DNA of 63,681 nt from Phycisphaerae bacterium (GCA_028289375.1 JANQQK010000036.1:1-63681); one strand, 5' to 3'; positions 35,485-45,634 are shown, counted from the first letter of the stretch. Notes: a model not told the origin generated them from the letters alone. Program-made: numbers and translations.

Positions 35485-36680
35485 ACCGCAGGCTCAACAT
35501 TGGGAACGGATACCACGTCGTCCACCCCACTCGCCGCATCAGCCGGCGCCTTCGCATAGCGATCAACCGCAACAATCATCCCGATGGCCACGCTGAAACT
35601 CAGCAAACCCGTGCCGCCGGCCGAGATCAGCGGCAACGCAATACCCTTCGTCGGCGCCACCACCGTCACCACCGCAATGTTGATCGCCGCCTGAATCCCG
35701 ACCACCGACGTCATCCCGAACGCGATCAGCCCGCGAAACAGATCACCCGCGCGCACAGCCCGCCGCATCACCCGCAACCCAAACCAGACGAACGCGATGT
35801 ACAAACCGATGACGAACGTCGCCCCGAAAAACCCTGTCTCTTCGCAAATGACCGCAAACACGAAATCAGCCGCACTCTCGGGCAGGTAATCGAACCGCGC
35901 CAATCCCGCACCAAGTCCACGCCCCGTCCAGCCACCCGACGCAATCGCCGCAAGCGACTGAATCGCGTGATACCCGTCACCCCGCGGATCCTCCCAGATG
36001 TCCCAGAACGTCATCAATCGCCGCACGCGATACGGATGTTCCAGCAACAGGTAGGCAAACGCCGCCACCGCCGGCGTCGCCCACGCGAGCATCGCCTTGA
36101 ACGAACAGCCACCCGCCACCAACATTGCCGCCCCCACCATCGCGATCAACGCCGCCGTCCCAAAATCCTCAATCCCCACCAACAGACACAGCACGCCGAT
36201 CCCCATCGCTGGTACAAGCAGGTCCGGCGGCTCATGGGGTTGGCGCTTCCGCGTCCGCGACAACAACGCCCCCAACCCCACCACCACCGTCAGCTTCGCA
36301 AGATCCGACGGCTGAAACCCGATCGGTCCCAAGTTGATCCAGCGGTTGCGACCGTGACTCTCATGCCCGATGCCCGGCACCCAGACACACACCAATAGCC
36401 CGATCGCCACCAGGAACATCCAAAACGCCGGCTGAAACAACGCAAGACCACGCCAACGGAAGAACGCAGGATCAATCCTCGAAAAAAGCAGCATCACCAA
36501 CACGCCGGCGACCGCGAAACACAACTGTCGCACCACCGGACCATTCCAGGCGAAATGCCCGCGAAGCGACTGATCCAACTCGGCCGCCGTCGACGCGCGC
36601 ATCACCACGCCGACGGTCATCAGGGCCGCCGCAATTACCAACAAAGCAACACCATTCGGAGTGGTTCGGTTACAGTTCAT
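35481..36680 (-). CDS. ftsW: SEDS-family glycosyltransferase FtsW
   Basis: 399 residues with about ten transmembrane segments. SEDS marks: GHESHGRNRWINLGPIGFQPSDLAKL, EDFGTAALI, HPYRVRRLMTFWDIWEDPRGDGYHAIQSLAAIASGGWTGRG split over two helices' loop, and the TKGIALPLISAGGTGLL end. It polymerises lipid II at the septum with FtsI. ATG 36680 has AAGGA upstream; ATG 36704 is an alternative without a ribosome site. It follows mraY directly, without murD between. Confidence 0.94.
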   Translation of the reverse strand: MNCNRTTPNGVALLVIAAALMTVGVVMRASTAAELDQSLRGHFAWNGPVVRQLCFAVAGVLVMLLFSRIDPAFFRWRGLALFQPAFWMFLVAIGLLVCVWVPGIGHESHGRNRWINLGPIGFQPSDLAKLTVVVGLGALLSRTRKRQPHEPPDLLVPAMGIGVLCLLVGIEDFGTAALIAMVGAAMLVAGGCSFKAMLAWATPAVAAFAYLLLEHPYRVRRLMTFWDIWEDPRGDGYHAIQSLAAIASGGWTGRGLGAGLARFDYLPESAADFVFAVICEETGFFGATFVIGLYIAFVWFGLRVMRRAVRAGDLFRGLIAFGMTSVVGIQAAINIAVVTVVAPTKGIALPLISAGGTGLLSFSVAIGMIVAVDRYAKAPADAASGVDDVVSVPNVEPAV

Positions 36681-36728
36681 GACGTGGTCATCCTTGACGG
36701 TCATGCGAATAAGCGAGCCGCTATTCTG

Positions 36729-37874
36729 TCATCTCATCTTCACCGTGGCCAGCGCAAAAACCGCAAACACCACGCCCAACAGCCAGAATCGAATCACCGT
36801 CTGAGGCTCGCTCCAGCCAGCCAGGTGAAAGTGATGATGAATCGGCGCCACCAGGAACATCCGCCGCTTCCCGCGCGTCAGTTTGAAACACCCGACCTGA
36901 AGCATCACCGAGACGGCCTCAAACACAAAGACCCCGCCCACGATAAACAGCATCAGTTCCTGCCGCGTCACAATCGCGATGTACCCGATCAGCCCGCCGA
37001 GCGGCAGTGAACCCGTATCGCCCATGAACACGCGCGCGGGATGACAGTTGTACCACAGGAATCCCAGCGTCGACCCCATGATCGCGCCCGACAGCACCGA
37101 CAGCTCCCCAGAGTTCGGCACAAAAGGAATCAGCAGCTTGCCCGCAAGATCCTGACTGCCGGCTACGTACGCCAGCACCATGAACACACCCGAACACAAC
37201 GCCACGCATCCCGACGCAAGCCCGTCCATCCCATCGGTCAGGTTGACCGCGTTCGACGTGAAGGTCACCACCATCACGGTCAGAAACATGAATGCGTAAA
37301 TGCCGAGAAAAATCCCCTGCTTGTAGAACGGCACCATCAGCACACGAAACGACTCGATCGACTGCAGGTCCGCAGGCGAACCGACGATCGCGTGGTTGTA
37401 CCGCCCATGGTTGTAAATGAAGAAACCGAGCAGCACGCCCAGTCCCATCTGGAAAATCATCTTCTCCCAGAAGCGCAACCCATCACGCGTCCCCGATCGT
37501 CGCGACCCCGACAATTTCCGCCAGTCATCCACCGCCCCCAGAATCGTCAGCCACAACAAACACACCAACGCCATCTGCACGTAGAAATTAAACGGATCCG
37601 CAAGCAGCAGCGTCCCGACCAGTACGACCGCCATGATGATCACGCCGCCCATCGTCGGGACGTCGGCTTTGGCGATGTTCAGATGATTCAGTCCCTCATG
37701 ATCGAACTCCGGTCGATCGCCGACCTTCCACCGCACGAGTTGCCGAATAATCGGGGGACCGATGATGATCACCAGCAAAAAGCAGAGCAGCGCCGCACAC
37801 CCCGCGCGAAACAGCGGATTCTCGTGTGCGTAATGGGCACCACCAAGCCAGACACGAAGGAGATGATACAGCAA
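36729..37874 (-). CDS. mraY: Phospho-N-acetylmuramoyl-pentapeptide transferase
   Basis: 381-residue polytopic enzyme making lipid I. DVPTMGGVII, GAVDDWRKL, the NAVNLTDGMDGLASG catalytic loop and the VFMGDTGSLPLGG and PIHHHFHLAGWSE segments are intact. The start is a TTG at 37874, six bases after murF ends. Confidence 0.96.
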   Translation of the reverse strand: MLYHLLRVWLGGAHYAHENPLFRAGCAALLCFLLVIIIGPPIIRQLVRWKVGDRPEFDHEGLNHLNIAKADVPTMGGVIIMAVVLVGTLLLADPFNFYVQMALVCLLWLTILGAVDDWRKLSGSRRSGTRDGLRFWEKMIFQMGLGVLLGFFIYNHGRYNHAIVGSPADLQSIESFRVLMVPFYKQGIFLGIYAFMFLTVMVVTFTSNAVNLTDGMDGLASGCVALCSGVFMVLAYVAGSQDLAGKLLIPFVPNSGELSVLSGAIMGSTLGFLWYNCHPARVFMGDTGSLPLGGLIGYIAIVTRQELMLFIVGGVFVFEAVSVMLQVGCFKLTRGKRRMFLVAPIHHHFHLAGWSEPQTVIRFWLLGVVFAVFALATVKMR

Positions 37875-37880
37875 AGCAGC

Positions 37881-39263
37881 CTACTCCTTCAGTACCGATG
37901 CTTCGGTCGGCACCCGCAGGGAACGGGTCAGTTTGTCCAGCCCCAGACGTCGCGATCCCTTGATCAGGACCGTATCGTTCTCTTCCAGCAGTCGCGGCAG
38001 TTCCCGACAGGCGGATTCCGTATCGCGGAAGATCGCCGTCTCCAGTTTGCCCGACGCGCGCGTCGCCCCGCGAATCACTGCATCAGCGAACTGCCCCACA
38101 CCCACGACGCACGCAACGCCGCTCTTGGCCACACGCTCCCCGATCGATTCATGCATGTCGCGTGCGTGTTCACCAAGCTCGAGCATATCCCCGATCACGC
38201 ACACCCGTCGCGCGTCTTCCACGCTGCTCAACACATCAATCGCCGCCGACGTGCTCGACGGATTCGCGTTGTACGTGTCGTCAATAATCGTCATCCCATC
38301 ATGCCGCACGATGTTCAGCCGCAACTCCGGCATGCTGAATGCCGACATCGCCTCGGCAATGGACTGCGGATCAACATTCAACCGGCGACACACCGCAAAC
38401 GTCGCCGCCGCGTTGCCCGCATTGTGTCGCCCCGGAACACCGAGCGACAGTTCCTGATTGCCGTTCAGGCAGAAACGCACCGACTCAATCGTCGTGCGAA
38501 TGTCCGACACCGTCAGGTCCGCCTCCGGTGTTTCGCCGAACGTCACCACCGTCAGGTCCGTTCGTGCCCGCGCACGCTGAACGATCGGCGCACAATCCGC
38601 CGGAACGATCGCACAACCCCCCGGGCGAATGTGATCGATCATGCTCCCCTTTTCCTGAATGACGCCGTCGAGGCTGCCGAGCTTCTCGATGTGGGCATAC
38701 CCGATCGACGTGATCACGCCGATCGTGGGCCGAACCAGCGTCCCGAGATACGTAATCTCACCCGGACCGCTCGTCCCCATCTCGACCACCACGTAGTCGT
38801 CCGACGCATTCGACGCCAGCAGCGTCAGCGGCACGCCGATGTGATTGTTGAAACTCTTCACCGCCGCGTGCCCTCGCAATCGCTGACCGAGCACGTGCTG
38901 AATCATCGACTTGGTTGTCGTCTTGCCGTTGCTGCCCGTCACACCGATGACGTGCAGGCTGCGCTGGTCCCGATGAAAGCTCGCCAGCTTCGCCAGCGCC
39001 GCCAACGTGTCCTCCACCACCACGATCGGCAGATCGGCCACGTCCACCGGCTTGCTTACGATCGCCGCCACCGCCCCACCGTCGCGCGCCTTTTCCACGA
39101 AATCATGCCCGTCAAACCGCTCGCCCCTGACCGCGAGAAACAACGCCCCCGACTCAACCGTCCGAGAGTCAATCGAAACGCTCGTCACCGTCACTGGCAC
39201 CACCGGTGCGGTCGGCTTCCCGCCGATCACCTCCACGATTTCATCAAGCGTCAACGGGATCAT
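37881..39263 (-). CDS. murF: UDP-MurNAc-tripeptide--D-Ala-D-Ala ligase
   Basis: 460 residues. SIDSRTVESGALFLAVRGERFDGHDF split domain, GVTGSNGKTTTKSM, SFNNHIGVPLTLL and DDTYNANPSS are typical of MurF. It adds D-Ala-D-Ala supplied by Ddl. Four-base overlap with murE. Confidence 0.96.
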   Translation of the reverse strand: MIPLTLDEIVEVIGGKPTAPVVPVTVTSVSIDSRTVESGALFLAVRGERFDGHDFVEKARDGGAVAAIVSKPVDVADLPIVVVEDTLAALAKLASFHRDQRSLHVIGVTGSNGKTTTKSMIQHVLGQRLRGHAAVKSFNNHIGVPLTLLASNASDDYVVVEMGTSGPGEITYLGTLVRPTIGVITSIGYAHIEKLGSLDGVIQEKGSMIDHIRPGGCAIVPADCAPIVQRARARTDLTVVTFGETPEADLTVSDIRTTIESVRFCLNGNQELSLGVPGRHNAGNAAATFAVCRRLNVDPQSIAEAMSAFSMPELRLNIVRHDGMTIIDDTYNANPSSTSAAIDVLSSVEDARRVCVIGDMLELGEHARDMHESIGERVAKSGVACVVGVGQFADAVIRGATRASGKLETAIFRDTESACRELPRLLEENDTVLIKGSRRLGLDKLTRSLRVPTEASVLKE

Positions 39264-40753
39264 CGCTTCGTCCCCACCGCTGCCAACGCTTCGGTCGCCA
39301 CCTGTACGTCATCGAACGGCACCGTCTGATCCCCGAGAATCTGATAATCCTCATGACCCTTGCCCGCGATCAGGACCGTATCTCCGCGCCCAGTCATGTC
39401 GCACGCCCGCCGAATCGCCATCGCTCGGTCTGCCTCCACAACGACCTCGCACCGCTTGTCACCAGAAAAGCCCTCAAGAATGTCGTCAATGATCGCCATC
39501 GGCTCCTCGTGACGCGGATTGTCACTCGTCACGACCGCCACATCCGCAAATCGCTCCACCGCCCGCGCCATCCTCGGCCGCTTCGTCCGATCCCGATCCC
39601 CACCGCACCCGAACACGCAGATCAACCTCCCATCCACCAACGGCGACAACGCCCCCAACACGTTCACCAACGCATCATCTGTATGCGCGTAGTCCACAAA
39701 AACATGAACACTCCGCTTACCAGTCGGCACGCGCTGCAACCGCCCCGGAACACCGGCCAACGTCTCAAGCCCCCGCCCGATCGCGTTCACTTCCACGCCC
39801 AACTCCCGCGCCGCCGCAGCCGCCGCCACCGCATTCGACACGTTGTACGTCCCCACCAGCGGCAACGTCACGCGAACCGTTTCACCGCCCAGCTGCAAAT
39901 CAAACGTGCTCCCATCAATCGACTCCGCCACAATCGCCGCCGACACGTCCGCCTCGCCAGTCACTCCAAACCGCACCACACGCCCCGAGTAATCCGCCAC
40001 CATCGCGCCGCTGTTTCCATCCTCCGCATTCACCACCGCCGCACCCGACGCGCCCAACCCATCGAACAAACGCTTCTTGGCCGACAGGTACGCATCAAAA
40101 TCCTCGTGGTAATCCAGATGGTCCCCCGAAATATTTGTAAACACCGCCACGTCGAATTCAATCCCGTCACACCGCCGCTGATCCAACGCATGGCTCGACA
40201 CTTCCAGCACCGCATGCGTCGCACCATATCGAACCGACGTCCCCAACATCTCCGCCAGGACATCCGCCGGCGGCGTCGTCCACGCAGCCTTGCGATGCTC
40301 GCCAACAAGATCGTAACCAACCGTCCCGAGCAGCGCCGTCCGATGCCCCGCCGCCTGCAGGATCGACCGGATCATCATCGTCGTCGTCGTCTTGCCATTC
40401 GTCCCCGTCACACCCACCAGCGTCAAACCTCGCGCACCCCCATCCCCCGAAACCCGATGATACGCCGCCGCCAATCGCGCCAACGCCGACCGCGCATCGG
40501 TCACCCGAATCCCGACCGCACCATCCGTCACCACATCGTCCTCAGCCACGACCATCGCCGCACCACGACGCACCGCCTCATCGATGAACGCATGACCATC
40601 CACGCGACCGCCGCGAACCGCCACAAAGCAACCGCCCGGCCTCACCAGACGCGAATCCGATGTCACCAATGAAATGGACTGCTCCTGCGGGATCGTGCTA
40701 TCCCGCATCAGCTCCGACAGCCCCGCCTCCGCCAGCAGCTCCCGGACCTCCAT
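39260..40753 (-). CDS. murE: UDP-MurNAc-tripeptide synthetase (meso-DAP type)
   Basis: 497 residues. GVTGTNGKTTTTMM, YDL...TTPP, EVSSHALDQ, NISGDHLDYH and DYAHTDDAL are present. The residue-3 specificity motif is DNPR (TSDNPRHEEP), as in enzymes that add meso-diaminopimelate, so this organism is expected to have DAP-type peptidoglycan. ATG 40753 is favoured; a GTG nine codons earlier is possible. Confidence 0.95.
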   Translation of the reverse strand: MEVRELLAEAGLSELMRDSTIPQEQSISLVTSDSRLVRPGGCFVAVRGGRVDGHAFIDEAVRRGAAMVVAEDDVVTDGAVGIRVTDARSALARLAAAYHRVSGDGGARGLTLVGVTGTNGKTTTTMMIRSILQAAGHRTALLGTVGYDLVGEHRKAAWTTPPADVLAEMLGTSVRYGATHAVLEVSSHALDQRRCDGIEFDVAVFTNISGDHLDYHEDFDAYLSAKKRLFDGLGASGAAVVNAEDGNSGAMVADYSGRVVRFGVTGEADVSAAIVAESIDGSTFDLQLGGETVRVTLPLVGTYNVSNAVAAAAAARELGVEVNAIGRGLETLAGVPGRLQRVPTGKRSVHVFVDYAHTDDALVNVLGALSPLVDGRLICVFGCGGDRDRTKRPRMARAVERFADVAVVTSDNPRHEEPMAIIDDILEGFSGDKRCEVVVEADRAMAIRRACDMTGRGDTVLIAGKGHEDYQILGDQTVPFDDVQVATEALAAVGTKR

Positions 40754-40822
40754 GACATGATCAGCTTCCTTCCGCACCACCGCGCTCCTTCGACGCCGAT
40801 TCTAATGTGGCCTCTCATCGTG

Positions 40823-42577
40823 TCACGCCGCGGGCAGTTCTTCCTGTTCGGATTCAGGTTTTGGATCCGCCGGCACGCGGAGGTACGACAACGATCGCTT
40901 CAGAATCTCACCCACCGCCGGCGCCGCCACCTTCGACCCGTAGTAGCCCAACTCCGCATCCGGCCGGTACACCATCACCAGCACCACCAACGCCGGATCA
41001 TGCGCCGGCGCCCCCGCCAGAAACGCTCCCATGTACGCCTCCGGCTCATAACCCGCGCGATCATCAAACGCCACCTGCGCCGTCCCCGTCTTGCCGAACA
41101 CCTGCCAATCATCGAGCGCCGCCCGACGCCCCCCTCCCTCTTTCACCACATTCACCAGCGCCACTTCACGCATGTACCGCGCAGCCTCCTTTGACAACAC
41201 CTGCCGCACCACATCGCGCCCATCCGTTCTCGCGACCTCGTCTCCCTCCGCCGTCATCATCGCACGCACCAACCGCGGACGCAGCAGCGTCCCCCCGTTC
41301 GCAATCGCCGCAAACCCATTGATCAACTGCAACGGCGTCACCGCCAGCTCCTGCCCGATCGGCACCGAATGCGTCGAATAGCTCGTCCACGACGACAGTG
41401 GCCGAACATGCCCCGACGCTTCCCCGACGAAATCAATCCCGGTCGGCTGACCAAACCCAAATCGCCGCACGGCGTCATGAACCGCAGCATTGCCCATCCG
41501 CTCCGCGATGAATCCCATCCCGATGTTGCTGCTGTAGGTCAGGATGCCGACAAAATCCAACTCGCCTTTCGGCTTCGTATCGCGCATCCGCTGGCCGCCG
41601 AAATAGTGCAGACCATTCTTGCAGTCGATCAGCTCCGTCGGATCCACCACGCCCATCGAAATCGCCTCGGACGCGACGAACGGCTTGAACGTGCTCCCCG
41701 GCTCCATCGCATTGGTCACCACGTAATTGCGCCGATGCTCCGCCGGTGTCGACGCAAACGACTCCGACGCATAACTCGGATGCTGCGTCATCGCCAGCAC
41801 CTCACCGCTGTGCGGGTCCATCACCATGCCGACCGCATACCGCGCGTCGAACGTCTCAGCCGCATCGCGCACCTCTTCATACGCAATCGCCTGGATCACC
41901 GAATCGATCGTCAACACCACATGTCCGCCATCCTGCGGTGGACGACTCAGATCATCCCGCAGCCAGATCGGACGACGACGACGGCGACCGTCATACACGG
42001 CCACCGTTCGCCCATCCACCGCCGACAGGTGCTCATTGAATTGCAGTTCGATCCCCTCAAGTCCCTGGCCATCCGTACCCACGAATCCGAGGATCGGACC
42101 GACCGGCAGCTCTGTCGGATACGTGCGTTGCGACTCGTCACGAACCATCAGCCCGCGAATTCCCAACGCCCGTACCGCATCCGCCTCGGCAAGTTCGACA
42201 TAACGCTTGATGCGACAGAACCGTCGCCCGCGATGTTTTTCGATCGTCGCCGCGACCGCCGATGCCTCAAGACCAATCACCGGTGCGAGACGTTCCGCAA
42301 CCTCAGCCACATTATCGATCAACGACGGGTCAGCCATCACCGACGGCTTGTCGCGCGTCCCCGCCAGAATCCGACCATGCCGATCGACGATGCACCCGCG
42401 ACGTCCCGGAATGCTCGTGTACCCTTCCTGCTGGGCACGCACAAACTTCGTCAGTTTCGGTGATTCAAAGGTATGAACGTAGGCAAGTCGACCCACAAGA
42501 CCAGCCAGCGCAAGGCACAACGCGCCGAGGATCACTCCGCCCATCACAAACAGCCGGCGCTGCTGACCTGCTTCCAT
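40823..42577 (-). CDS. ftsI: Class B penicillin-binding protein (FtsI-type)
   Basis: 584 residues. One N-terminal membrane anchor, a dimerisation domain and a transpeptidase domain with SxxK as STFK (Ser about 295), SxN as SSN (about 347) and KTG (about 496). It cross-links septal peptidoglycan beside FtsW. No PASTA domain; the C-terminus is a short acidic tail. Located directly after ftsL. Confidence 0.94.
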   Translation of the reverse strand: MEAGQQRRLFVMGGVILGALCLALAGLVGRLAYVHTFESPKLTKFVRAQQEGYTSIPGRRGCIVDRHGRILAGTRDKPSVMADPSLIDNVAEVAERLAPVIGLEASAVAATIEKHRGRRFCRIKRYVELAEADAVRALGIRGLMVRDESQRTYPTELPVGPILGFVGTDGQGLEGIELQFNEHLSAVDGRTVAVYDGRRRRRPIWLRDDLSRPPQDGGHVVLTIDSVIQAIAYEEVRDAAETFDARYAVGMVMDPHSGEVLAMTQHPSYASESFASTPAEHRRNYVVTNAMEPGSTFKPFVASEAISMGVVDPTELIDCKNGLHYFGGQRMRDTKPKGELDFVGILTYSSNIGMGFIAERMGNAAVHDAVRRFGFGQPTGIDFVGEASGHVRPLSSWTSYSTHSVPIGQELAVTPLQLINGFAAIANGGTLLRPRLVRAMMTAEGDEVARTDGRDVVRQVLSKEAARYMREVALVNVVKEGGGRRAALDDWQVFGKTGTAQVAFDDRAGYEPEAYMGAFLAGAPAHDPALVVLVMVYRPDAELGYYGSKVAAPAVGEILKRSLSYLRVPADPKPESEQEELPAA

Positions 42578-42610
42578 CGTCGGCCACCTTTCGCAGCCCC
42601 GCCCCCGACA

Positions 42611-42901
42611 CTATTCCCAATCCACCGACGCCCACTGCACTTCGCCGACCTGCTCACTTGGTGGAACCGGTTGCTCGATGTTCAACGTCCACCGCTCAAC
42701 ACGATTGCGCACCTGCTCCGGTGTTCGCAACCGCGCGATCTCCATCTGCAGCGTCCACGATTCCCGTCGCAACTGCAATACGTCCCCGCGCATCCGCTCG
42801 ATGTTCGCCGCCGTCCGTATCTGATCCGTCCGCAACGCCACCACGCCGACCGACAGGACACCCAGAAAGGACAGCAGATACAGTCCGCGGACGATCGTCA
42901 T
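42611..42901 (-). CDS. ftsL: FtsL-like division protein
   Basis: 96 residues: a short start, one transmembrane segment (GLYLLSFLGVLSVGVVAL), then a coiled coil (about 27-70: IERMRGDVLQLRRESWTLQMEIARL) and a short tail. Sequence identity is low as usual; size, topology and position before ftsI make the call. It overlaps the LysM gene by four bases. Confidence 0.8.
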   Translation of the reverse strand: MTIVRGLYLLSFLGVLSVGVVALRTDQIRTAANIERMRGDVLQLRRESWTLQMEIARLRTPEQVRNRVERWTLNIEQPVPPSEQVGEVQWASVDWE

Positions 42902-44058
42902 CGTGTACTCGCCAACGTGCGATCGTTGGCCGGAATACGAATCCGAACGCCGTAGCGAATGTCGCTGGCCGACGGGAAGATGTCCTTGTTGAGCTCGTAG
43001 ATTTCCTTCCAGCGGTTTTTGTCGCCCAGCAGTTTCTCGGCGATCGACGTATAGCGATCACCCTTCTTGATCTGGTAATAGCGAATCGCAGGCTTCTGCT
43101 TGGCTTTCGGACGCGTGTTCGACTTCTTCTCCGACGCGTGCTTCGTCGACGGGCGAGCCTTCGGCGCATGACCATCGACCGTCGGCAGTGTCAGCGTCTT
43201 GCCAACGACAAGATGATCCTTGCTCTTCATCACCGACTTGTTCGCCTCGAAAATCGCATTCACGATCGCCGGCGACGCATCACCATACGCCTGCCGCGCA
43301 ATTTTCCACAGTGTGTCGCTCTTCTTGACCTCGTACTTCACGAGCGCCGTCTTGCGCTTCGGCTCAATCGACTTGCGCGGACGCGGCGTGGGCGGCAACA
43401 GATTCGACGTTGGCGTCGACTGCCGTTGCGGACGCTGCGTCGGCTTCGCGATGGGCTTCGGCAATGGCTTGGACGCCGCACCCTGCGGGTCTTGTTGACG
43501 ACGCGACGGTTTGGCGTTGGACGGTCTGCGATTCTGCGATCCCTGTTCCGATTTCTTCTCACCAAAAATCGCATCGAAACTGTTCGACTGATTCGCCATC
43601 GGACGAGCCGATCCAGACTGACGCGTCTGCTGAGGACGGGTGCGCTGCGATTCGTTGGTCCGATCGCGACGCTGCGTCGCGGACATGGTTGCACTGCGAC
43701 GATGCGGTTGATGACGATCCTGCGGCGTGGTCGTTCGCGGTCGGGGCAGGGTCCGACGCCCCTGCGTCGCACGACCCGTCGACGCTGATTCCGATGGCGT
43801 CGTTGCGTTCGCCCGAGGACGCGACGCGCGAGGCATCGTGACCGAACGATCAGCATCCCGCCGCGGCGTACGCCTCTTCGGCGACCGCGTCACATCCTCT
43901 TTCGGTTGAACCCCATCATCCGCGGCATGACGCGACAGCAGGTGATACGCCATCTGCGTGCTCGCCACGTCGCCACTCCCCCGATTCGACAGAATCACCG
44001 CGAAGCAAACGATGAACGCCAACCCAACCAGCAACCCGACTTTCGTTTCAACGGCCAT
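42898..44058 (-). CDS. Membrane-anchored LysM protein in the division cluster
   Basis: 386 residues. One N-terminal transmembrane segment (VGLLVGLAFIVCFAVIL), a long low-complexity Arg/Thr/Gln/Pro-rich region of about 200 residues, then two LysM domains (about 239-292, DTLWKIARQAYGD; about 323-376, DRYTSIAEKLLGD...WKEIYELN). It should sit in the inner membrane and bind glycan strands. Placement between rsmH and ftsL is unusual and suggests a division or septal-wall role. ATG 44058 is chosen because the membrane segment follows at once. Confidence 0.85.
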   Translation of the reverse strand: MAVETKVGLLVGLAFIVCFAVILSNRGSGDVASTQMAYHLLSRHAADDGVQPKEDVTRSPKRRTPRRDADRSVTMPRASRPRANATTPSESASTGRATQGRRTLPRPRTTTPQDRHQPHRRSATMSATQRRDRTNESQRTRPQQTRQSGSARPMANQSNSFDAIFGEKKSEQGSQNRRPSNAKPSRRQQDPQGAASKPLPKPIAKPTQRPQRQSTPTSNLLPPTPRPRKSIEPKRKTALVKYEVKKSDTLWKIARQAYGDASPAIVNAIFEANKSVMKSKDHLVVGKTLTLPTVDGHAPKARPSTKHASEKKSNTRPKAKQKPAIRYYQIKKGDRYTSIAEKLLGDKNRWKEIYELNKDIFPSASDIRYGVRIRIPANDRTLASTR

Positions 44059-44185
44059 CTCTTCCAAATCCCTTCTCTGAGACCGCCATGCCCGCATCGC
44101 ACCTTCAACACCCGCCCTGCGTCGTCATCCATGACGATCGCCCAGGCGACCGGCGCGACACCGCCCTGCCGTCAACGTGTCCAAC

Positions 44186-45100
44186 TCAGTCCATATGCCC
44201 TTCGGTCCGCCGCGCCACGCGCAGCTTTGCACTGCGCGAACGCGGATTCGACCGCTTCTCCTCATCATCCGCCTGCACAGGCCGCTTCGTCAGAATCTCG
44301 TAGACCCCCGCTTTCTGACGCGCACGAAAATCCCACTTGACCCGACCATCCTCCAACGAATGGAACGAAATCACGCCCACGCGACCGCCCGGTTTGAGCA
44401 CGCGCGGCACCTGATCCAGGAACGCATCAAGCACACCCATCTCATCGTTCACCGCCACACGCAACGCCTGAAACACGCGTGTCGCCGGATGAATCTTCGA
44501 TCGCCGCGATGCAGGATTTACCCGCAACGCCCGACACACCACCTCGCTCAACCGGCCCGTCGTGCGAATGCCCGAGACCTTCCGCTCACGGACGATCTCC
44601 TTCGCAATCCGCCGACTCCGATGCTCCTGCCCATTCTGATAAATCAAATCCGCGAGCGCCGACTCAGGCAACTGATTCACCAGGTCTGCTGCCGTTCTTT
44701 CAAGCCGATCATCCATCCGCATGTCGAGAGGACCATCCTGCTGAAATGAGAATCCGCGAATCGACTCGTCCAACTGCGTCGAACTTACGCCAAGATCGGC
44801 CAGCACGATGTCCGCACCGGAAACGCCAGCCTCAGCGAGAACCTCACCCATCCGCGCGAAGTTCTCCCGAAGAAAAACAGTGCTGCACGATGCACTCGAG
44901 AGATGCTGCTCAGCAATCTGGAGATTGCGAACGTCGACATCCATGCCAACCAGGAGTCCGTCCGCCCCGACCGCTGACGCAAGCCGGAAAGCATGCCCAC
45001 CCAAACCGAGCGTCACATCGACCACCGTGTCGCCCGGCTGTGGATCGAGCAACGCAAGCACCGGTGCCACCAGTACGGGCGTATGCCGCGCATCGTCCAT
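44186..45100 (-). CDS. rsmH: 16S rRNA (cytosine-1402-N4)-methyltransferase
   Basis: 304 residues. HTPVLVAPVLALL, DVTLGLGGHA (SAM site), DLGVSSTQLDESIRGFSF, and VISFHSLEDGRVK are diagnostic of RsmH/MraW. ATG 45100 or GTG 45106 are both possible. Normally this gene nearly touches mraZ; here 534 bases separate them. Confidence 0.95.
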   Translation of the reverse strand: MDDARHTPVLVAPVLALLDPQPGDTVVDVTLGLGGHAFRLASAVGADGLLVGMDVDVRNLQIAEQHLSSASCSTVFLRENFARMGEVLAEAGVSGADIVLADLGVSSTQLDESIRGFSFQQDGPLDMRMDDRLERTAADLVNQLPESALADLIYQNGQEHRSRRIAKEIVRERKVSGIRTTGRLSEVVCRALRVNPASRRSKIHPATRVFQALRVAVNDEMGVLDAFLDQVPRVLKPGGRVGVISFHSLEDGRVKWDFRARQKAGVYEILTKRPVQADDEEKRSNPRSRSAKLRVARRTEGHMD

Positions 45101-45634
45101 CTGCACCGACCTAAAACACCAACGAGGACACGTTGTCCATCCATGGAAACGCGTACGCCCTCGTGCTGTGCACCACGAACATCCTGCAAGACCGGACAGT
45201 GATCATCGCTTCCATTTCGTCAAGCGCTTCGGACGCGAGCGACGTCCCTCACACCTGGCCGCAGGCCCGCCATCACAGCAAAGCCATCCGCGACAAACAC
45301 CCTGTGCCTCACCGGCCACAGTTCCGACATTCGCGACACACCTGCAACCCAAACAGCGGTACTTCCCTGTACGCAGCCTGCCCAGGCGGTGCCACATTGC
45401 AATCACAACCGCTCGCACTTCGACCGCGTCATCCATGACGCCGCCAGGCGACTTGAGAGGTGCCGACTCGAGCTTCCGATCGCCCTCCTGGCCATCAGCC
45501 GCTCCTTCAAGCAGAAGCCGTCAACGCCGACCCTCAAATTCCAAACTTGATTTCGCGATCGAACCACCGCCGACGTCTTCCACCCGTCGAACCGCAGCCA
45601 CCATCCAGATCAACATGACCCGAACCGCGACGCA
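45101..45634. other. Unexplained 534-base interval between mraZ and rsmH
   Basis: The rest of the cluster is packed with overlaps of a few bases, yet this interval holds no convincing protein. Minus-strand frames of 77 and 60 codons exist (45203-45436, 45220-45402) but are rich in Cys, Arg and Trp and lack a good ribosome site. I looked for RNase P, tRNA and terminator marks and found none. Confidence 0.5.

Noticed and set aside
37041..39329. Very long plus-strand open frame (762 codons) over mraY and murF
   Set aside because: It is antisense to two clear Mur genes, its product is an Arg/His/Gln-rich mixture without motifs, and it arises from the GC bias of the opposite strand.
42262..43788. 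508-codon plus-strand open frame over ftsI, ftsL and the LysM gene
   Set aside because: Antisense shadow; the composition is Arg/Thr/Pro-rich and it crosses three supported genes.
45203..45436. 77-codon Cys-rich minus-strand frame between mraZ and rsmH
   Set aside because: No good ribosome site and no protein-like pattern; a competing frame in the same place is equally open. Kept only as part of the unexplained interval.
45101..45634. RNase P RNA or tRNA in the mraZ-rsmH interval
   Set aside because: I looked for GAGGAAAGTCC and related core motifs and for a T-loop GGTTCRANNCC and saw none.
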